Source: Rutstroemia sp. NJR-2017a BVV2 (taxonomy: Eukaryota > Ascomycota > Leotiomycetes > Helotiales > Rutstroemiaceae). Taken from it: a DNA stretch of 64,000 bases. Every line of letters starts with the position of its first letter. Positions within the stretch are counted from its first letter, which is position 1. The notes beneath the pieces are model-generated. The model made no database searches, had not been told where the DNA came from, and saw nothing but the letters and a program-made list of their open reading frames with translations. Positions 58,662 to 64,000 of the stretch are shown one piece after another. A program made the position numbers and the translations under genes. The stretch covers positions 372,001 to 436,000 of the forward strand of contig NJPS01000041.1 in NCBI GenBank assembly GCA_002946415.1, written 5' to 3'.

Positions 58662-59447
58662 ATGGCGGAAGCACCTCTGAATTACGAAGCCTCTGCTGGA
58701 ACCACCAATCTCCAGGTTTCCGATGCATTACCCTCAGAGGTCGTGCAGTGCTTACAGAATGCGAGATTTGTACGCACCTCTCTTTCCTCCCACTCACCAC
58801 CATTCAACTCCATTGAATACCTACAAATCTGCTGCAAGCACACTAACAACCACCAACAGCTACACCTCGCAACCTGCACCTCCAACCACCCGCACGTCTC
58901 CCTCATGAACTACACCTACCTCCCCAGCACCCCCTGGTCTCCCCACCCCACCATCGTAATGACCACCAACCCCTCCTCCAAAAAAACCCACAACCTCCTC
59001 GCCAACCCACACGTCTCCCTCCTCGTGCACGACTGGGTCTCGCACCGCCCGCCCACCTCCAACCGCGCGACGTCCCCTCCGCGACAACCCGGCACACGCA
59101 GTTCATTGGCAGAAATGCTGATCGGACTGAATACCAGCGCGATCAGCTCTATAAGCGCGACGATTAATGGGGAGGCGAGGATTGTGGAGCAGGGAGGGGA
59201 GGAGGAGACGTGGTTGAGGGGGAAACATTTGGAGAATTGTGTGTTTATGGCGGAGGAGGGGGAGGAGAGGGGGGAGGGAGATGGGGGGAGAGTGTTTGTG
59301 GAGGGGGAGGAGGTGAGGGTGGTGAGTGTTAGGGTGGGGGATGGGAGGGTGAGTGATTGGAAGGGAGGGGTGAGGGATTGGGTTTTGAGGGGAAGAGAAG
59401 GGGAGAATGGGGCGGAGACACCGATGATTAATGGGGCTGGGCATTGA
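58662..59447 (+). CDS. PNPOx-fold flavin-binding protein (pyridoxamine-phosphate-oxidase-like)
   Basis: Split-barrel FMN-binding family related to yeast YLR456W/YPR172W. Catalytic activity is not established for those. Exons 58662-58769 and 58860-59447 give 231 aa. The family start ALPSEVVQCLQNARF joins LHLATCTSNHPHVSLMNYTY across the intron, followed by IVMTTNPSSKKTHNLLANPH and VSLLVHDWV. The intron (58770-58859, 90 bp, GTACGC..CTAAC..CAG) is stop-free and divisible by three, so an unspliced ORF is also open. The C-terminal 90 residues are Gly/Glu/Val-rich (EEGEERGEGDGGRVFVEGEE) and match a strongly G-rich coding strand, in contrast to the C-rich middle. Confidence 0.78.
   Translation: MAEAPLNYEASAGTTNLQVSDALPSEVVQCLQNARFVRTSLSSHSPPFNSIEYLQICCKHTNNHQQLHLATCTSNHPHVSLMNYTYLPSTPWSPHPTIVMTTNPSSKKTHNLLANPHVSLLVHDWVSHRPPTSNRATSPPRQPGTRSSLAEMLIGLNTSAISSISATINGEARIVEQGGEEETWLRGKHLENCVFMAEEGEERGEGDGGRVFVEGEEVRVVSVRVGDGRVSDWKGGVRDWVLRGREGENGAETPMINGAGH
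58770..58859 (+). other. Stop-free 90-bp intron of the PNPOx-like gene
   Basis: GT..CTAAC..CAG, 30 codons without a stop. It interrupts the first beta strand of the fold. Confidence 0.7.
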
Positions 59448-61535
59448 GGGGGATATGGGCGGAATTTATATTGAGTGGTGAGGCATTCTGGCCCGGATAG
59501 CGCGGATCTGTTCGGCGAACTCGGACGTTGTTATGAGTGCGTGAAGAGGTGTGGCATTGGTGCCTGCTGGTGTTACTTAAGATCTTATGTATGGGAGGGA
59601 TTGCATTTTATCAGTGGCCTATCTGGTGGATAAGTCCATAATACTTGTATCAGCGAGCATATCAAAGAATAATGAAGTGTCAACTTGCAAGTTCCAGAGA
59701 TGACTATAACATCTGTGATAGTTCATTATGCCATAAAAGAATTAAGGAACAATTTTGAAGCCTTCTTGACGTAGTTCACAAGTGGGCTCCACAATCACCT
59801 TCCTGGGTAAAGTATCCCGCAAGACGTTTGCACATCATGCTATTCAATATCCAGCACTCCACATATCTGGCGATATCAATTGACAAAAACGTGGCTCCAA
59901 TATGTACAAGTTATGAAGCCAGCATAGAATCTACCAAAAACGGTAGGCATGGTGTTCTATCTCGTCATACGCAAGACTCAAACGGTCAAGATGAGGTAGA
60001 AAAGGAGTCATGATAGTCCTGAGACCCTGAAAGATGAGCTCAAGGTAGAGATGCATGTTCATCGAATTGCAACTGTTCCATTTCAAGATCGATAACCCCG
60101 TCACCGATTATTACTCCAACTCCTCACAGAGATAAACACCCAAGCGCAGCCACGAGTTCATAACACAGTCAGATTCCGGTGAGATCCGCTACCACATCGC
60201 AGGTAGAGCAGTATCCGTTAATTGTCACAACAGGAAAGTTAGGGGGTGTTGTTTGCGGTGAGGGGTTAGGGGAGGGGGGAGGGGGGAGGGTGATTGTGTG
60301 CAGAGGGTTTACTGGGACTATTTGATGAGAGTAGGGTTGTGAAATATGAAGGATGGGAAGAGGGGTGAGAATGCAATGGATGTGAAAAGGGACAGGGAGA
60401 AGCCAGGTCTGGATGTGCTCGCTGCGGTGGTGATGCAGAAGGAGAATGGAATAGAAGATCAGGTGGATGTGGATAGGGCTGAGGAAGTTGGGGCGAGATT
60501 GAGGAATCTGTTTCCGGGTTGGACTCAGGAGGTGATGATATGCATTATCTTATCAAGTTCGGAGTTGCTGCCGGCGCAGTAAGTGGAAGGAAATATACTG
60601 GCAAGGACTGTTCGATGAGAAGGTTTGGTGATGATGTTTCGTATGTGTCTGATGTTGCTCGAAATGAACATAGTTCACGTTGTACGACGTCCACCGTTGA
60701 ATGTGCATAAGGCTTGTCTCCGTAGACTTGCATGTAGTCCACAAGCCATCATCGTAATCCAAGTGCACTCAATGTAAACAAAGCAAATTTACTCGCAGTG
60801 CCGTGTTGAAGTAACAAGGCTGATCCATCTCACTAAGCGGCTTGCGTCCCACTAATCCTCCTCACCTTCAACGCACGTTTCCGTTGCTTCACGAAAGTTA
60901 CACATTTAATAGGGAGGTTTTAATCTCCTTGGGCTTGCATGGAAATTATTCCTACTTGCACAATGCTTCTCACTCGTTTTGTTCGGATTCGGACTCTTCT
61001 CCACTTTGCGTAGGTAAGCTTAGTCTATGTCGAGGAGTAGAGAAATGGAGGGGCATGGTATATTCAGCCTGCTGCGTCTCCCCTTCTCCCTTCTCGTGTT
61101 TGTTTGCAGATTCATCGAACGCCTTGCTCTCGGGGTTCGCTCAGCGCTCTTTTCCACAAGGAAAAGAATCATCTCCACTTGCCGAGCCGTCCACGTTCTG
61201 GAATCTCCCCAAGAAGCCAAGGAATCGCGATGATTGACAATGCCAATCTATTTCGGACACAATTTCTCCTGAAGACATCACACCATTTGCTGGTTCGACA
61301 AGCATCAGGTGCAGATCAGTGCCACGCTAATGCATCACGAAACCCCATAAACATACATGGAATCAAGAGTCCTCCGCGTTTCTGCTACCTACCCCTCGCA
61401 CGTGAACCCTGTGGATATAACAGCCATGGCCCGATCGGGTTCGAATCGCGAAAAGCTGTCCTTTTCTTCTTCCTCAATCATGCTTCTCAAATACGAGAAG
61501 AACGCCGCAGTCTTGGAAAACTGGCATTGTCGATC
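59448..61535. other. Gene-poor 2.1 kb upstream of the CTF1-like regulator
   Basis: Short ORFs only. 60230-60300 is a G-rich tract (GGGGAGGGGGGAGGGGGGAG-like). An ORF open from 61104 is in frame with the regulator start, but its upstream part has no similarity I recognise, so this is probably leader and promoter. Confidence 0.45.
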
Positions 61536-64000
61536 ATGAATTCCTATACGTATCCACCAAACTCGGTTTCTGACGATGAGCTGCCTTCTGAGGTGCAGTC
61601 GCAAAATGAGTCGCAAAACGAGGGGAGCTGCAAAGGTACAGATGCACGCGATGCCGAGGTTCCCCAAATCCCTCATCCACCTTGTCGGAGAGTGTTCAGA
61701 AAGTAAGGCTTCACATCATTTCGTTTTGACTCTCGCTGAGAAATGTTAGACCGCGGGCAGGAAGGGCATGCGGGGTAATTCTCTTGGGAACCACACCCCT
61801 CATACACGGATACTGACGAGATTCGCAGATGTGCCACTCACGAAGAGTACGAGATTTTTGCGCTTGGCAACAGAATTCAATTCAATTGCTGCGATTAACT
61901 TCATGAACAGGTTCGATGTGATGCTGGCTCCCATGGAATACCATGTACGAACTGCGAAGCATTTTTCCTTGACTGCAATATTCCGCCACGGAAGAAGCAC
62001 GGGGAAGGAGGGTCTGTAAGTCGCAGACGAAGATCTTCGATGGCTTCACGGTTAGTATGAATTTACAACCCTAGGATGATTTCACTTTCTCATACGTGCA
62101 AAGTGGTGGCCATCGCAGTCAGGTCACTCGCGAGAAAAGTAGTGTGCCTGAACTTCCTCTACCAGTCGCTACAGACCCGGACGATTTTGCTTCTTTGATC
62201 CTACAGGCAGACCAACATATCAAGCAACAGCCAGATGGAATAAACGCATACGTCGAACTCATAAGTCCTACTATCTTGAAGTCCCCCATTGAAAACCCAG
62301 GAAGGGTAGCATACCTGCAAGAAGGGTCGACCTTGGCATTACTACTCAATGCTTCTACCAGTTCCGATACCGTTCATTATCCCTTACCGGAGTTGTCGAA
62401 CAGCAATGAAGCTGTCACTACGAGAATGAATGAGATGGAGATGGAAATCCTTCGGAAACGTGGTGCATTAGAGCTTCCGCCACGAGATTTGTGTGATGAG
62501 CTCATCGAGGCATACTTCAAATGGGTAGCTCCAGTGGTTCCGATCATCAACAGAACGACATTCTTACAGCGATGGAATGATTTAGAAAACCCACCGCCAC
62601 TACTTCTTATGCAAGCGGTTCTGCTCGCCGGGTCGAGAGTTTGCACTACGTCTAAGCTTCTTGACTCTTACGGTTCGCCTATTCCAGCTGCTACATTGTT
62701 CTACAAGAGAGCGAAAGCACTATACGATGCTGATTACGAAGAAGATCGTGTTGTTATTGTGCAGGCCCTCATTCTGTTAGGTTGGGTAAGTTCCCATCAG
62801 TGCCAGAAACAATCACATGCTAACAGTTTCATGTAGTACTGGGAAGAACCAGGAGTAGTAACGAAGAACGTCTTCTACTGGAATGGACTAGCAACTACAA
62901 TATCACACGGCTTTGGCATGCATCGAAACCCAGAAGGCTCCGGACTCAGTGCAGCGGATAAGCGATTATGGAAACGGATTTGGTGGGCGCTGTATACCAG
63001 AGACCGATCGGTGGCTGTTGCTCTGGGAAGAGCAGGCCACATCAACCTGGAAGACTCAGATATGGAGATGATTCAGGCAGAAGATTTCATTGATGACTAC
63101 TCCGACCCGGGAGATGAAGTCAATGTGCAATTCTTCCTTCAATACGTCAAACTATGCACTATCACCGATGAGATTCTCGACCAACACTATTCCCTAAAGT
63201 CGACGTACCTAGACCGGAGTTTTGCTACCCTCCAAGAGTGCGACTTAGCCCTCAATGACTGGTTACAAAGCTGTCCGAGACAAGTAAGATGGAATCGTCT
63301 CCGCAATGACACTTTCTGGCCCGCCTACTTGTACACGATTTATCATACTATCAAGTGCCTCCTCCATCGCGCATACCTACCCACAGTAGCCAAGTCGCAC
63401 GACCGATTTCAAGAATTGCGTATCTCACATAACGCAGCCTTCCAATCTGCAAGTGCGATTACATCAATAGCGGAAATCCTAATCACTCGCAACGAGTTGC
63501 GGCGCGCCCCGCCTTTCATGTGAGCTCATATTCCTCCCTTCAAGTACGTACCACAACTGACAAACATCCAGAATATACGCTCTTCTATCAGCTCTGATCA
63601 TGCATATATACGAACTCCGCCTTCAGTCCACCACATCGCACTCCGCATCAAGAAAACGAGTATCCATATGCATGTCAGCCCTAGACCGGTTATCCAACAT
63701 ATGGCTCGTAGCTAAAATGGTACAAGAACTATTTGAGATCATTCTTAACACGGCGGGACTCGGCGACTATGCGATTGACGACAGCTTGTCGTATAGAGCT
63801 AATGGACATCGTAAGATACGCGCGTCGAATACATCTACCTCTGATTCTGCGGGTCCTGAGAACTCCAAAGAAGAATCAAGAACTCTTACAGTAGCGTTAC
63901 AGGCGCATAAGGAGGCTACGCTCAAGTATGTAAGGGGTAGAGAACGCGTAGAAAACGAAGAAGAATCAAGTGGCACGGTACCGCTGCATCTACCAGAAAC
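61536..64000 (+). CDS. CTF1/FarA-type Zn(II)2Cys6 transcription factor, 3' end outside the window
   Basis: Relative of cutinase transcription factor 1 and the FarA/FarB regulators of fatty-acid and cutin use. Exons 61536-61702, 61750-61774, 61829-61846, 61911-62050, 62119-62785, 62837-63519 and 63572 to the edge. The zinc cluster (Cys63, 66, 73, 82, 85, 92; C-x2-C-x6-C-x8-C-x2-C-x6-C) is assembled from exons of 25 and 18 bp. The regulatory domain has the family blocks GVVTKNVFYWNGLATTISHG, ADKRLWKRIWWALYTRDRSV and LGRAGHINLEDSDMEMIQ. Intron 4 could instead be 62016-62122; the chosen version keeps the basic linker VSRRRSSMASR. Frame stays open to base 64000. Confidence 0.84.

Noticed and set aside
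58860..59444. Arg/Gly- and Pro-rich minus-strand ORFs
   Set aside because: Shadows of the strongly skewed PNPOx-like coding sequence.

Overview
The window is nuclear DNA of a filamentous ascomycete. Genes are split by short introns (about 46-120 bp) with GT...AG ends and CTAAC-like branch points. Zn(II)2Cys6 regulators, a HET protein, a LaeA-like methyltransferase, a CTF1/FarA-type factor and a KMT6/EZH2 histone methyltransferase are all present. A fungal ABBA prenyltransferase of a group described from Botryotinia/Sclerotinia suggests Leotiomycetes (Helotiales, perhaps Sclerotiniaceae). That placement is inference. Exon joins were worked out by hand from reading frame, splice sites and family conservation.

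Layout. 1-2911 (-) is the N-terminal part of THO complex subunit THO2, cut by the window edge. It is divergent from 3487-5158 (+), homoserine O-acetyltransferase, which has a Gcn4/CpcA-type TGAGTCA upstream. 7340-8994 (+) is a DHCR7-like sterol delta-7 reductase. 10152-11063 (-) is a disordered protein. 12231-14647 holds a tandem family of three small RanBP2-type zinc-ribbon genes, the first broken by two in-frame TAG codons. 15036-17064 (-) is a vanillyl-alcohol-oxidase-type flavoenzyme, 17630-19944 (-) a membrane-anchored tripeptidyl-aminopeptidase-like hydrolase, and 20748-22261 (+) a GT90 glycosyltransferase.

23309-28755 contains an ABBA aromatic prenyltransferase, an O-methyltransferase and a LaeA-like methyltransferase, a plausible small secondary-metabolite locus. 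Then come an OST-alpha/TMEM184 membrane protein (29253-30623, -), a HET-domain protein (32021-33784, +), small proteins without recognised families, a Zn2Cys6 factor (37058-38859, -), a conserved fungal protein of unknown role (40941-42821, +), a coiled-coil protein (43414-43974, +), a signal-peptide protein (44506-45123, -) and a small Cys-rich protein (46291-46842, +).

47775-53147 is the most coherent functional unit: an intradiol ring-cleavage dioxygenase, a divergently transcribed muconate-lactonizing beta-propeller, and an enol-lactone hydrolase fused to a duplicated dimeric alpha+beta-barrel module. Together they outline a beta-ketoadipate route from a catechol-type ring, with the barrel module a candidate for the missing isomerase. 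The window ends with KMT6/EZH2 (53382-57650, -), a PNPOx-fold flavoprotein (58662-59447, +) and a CTF1/FarA-type regulator (61536 to the edge, +) whose zinc cluster is split over tiny exons.
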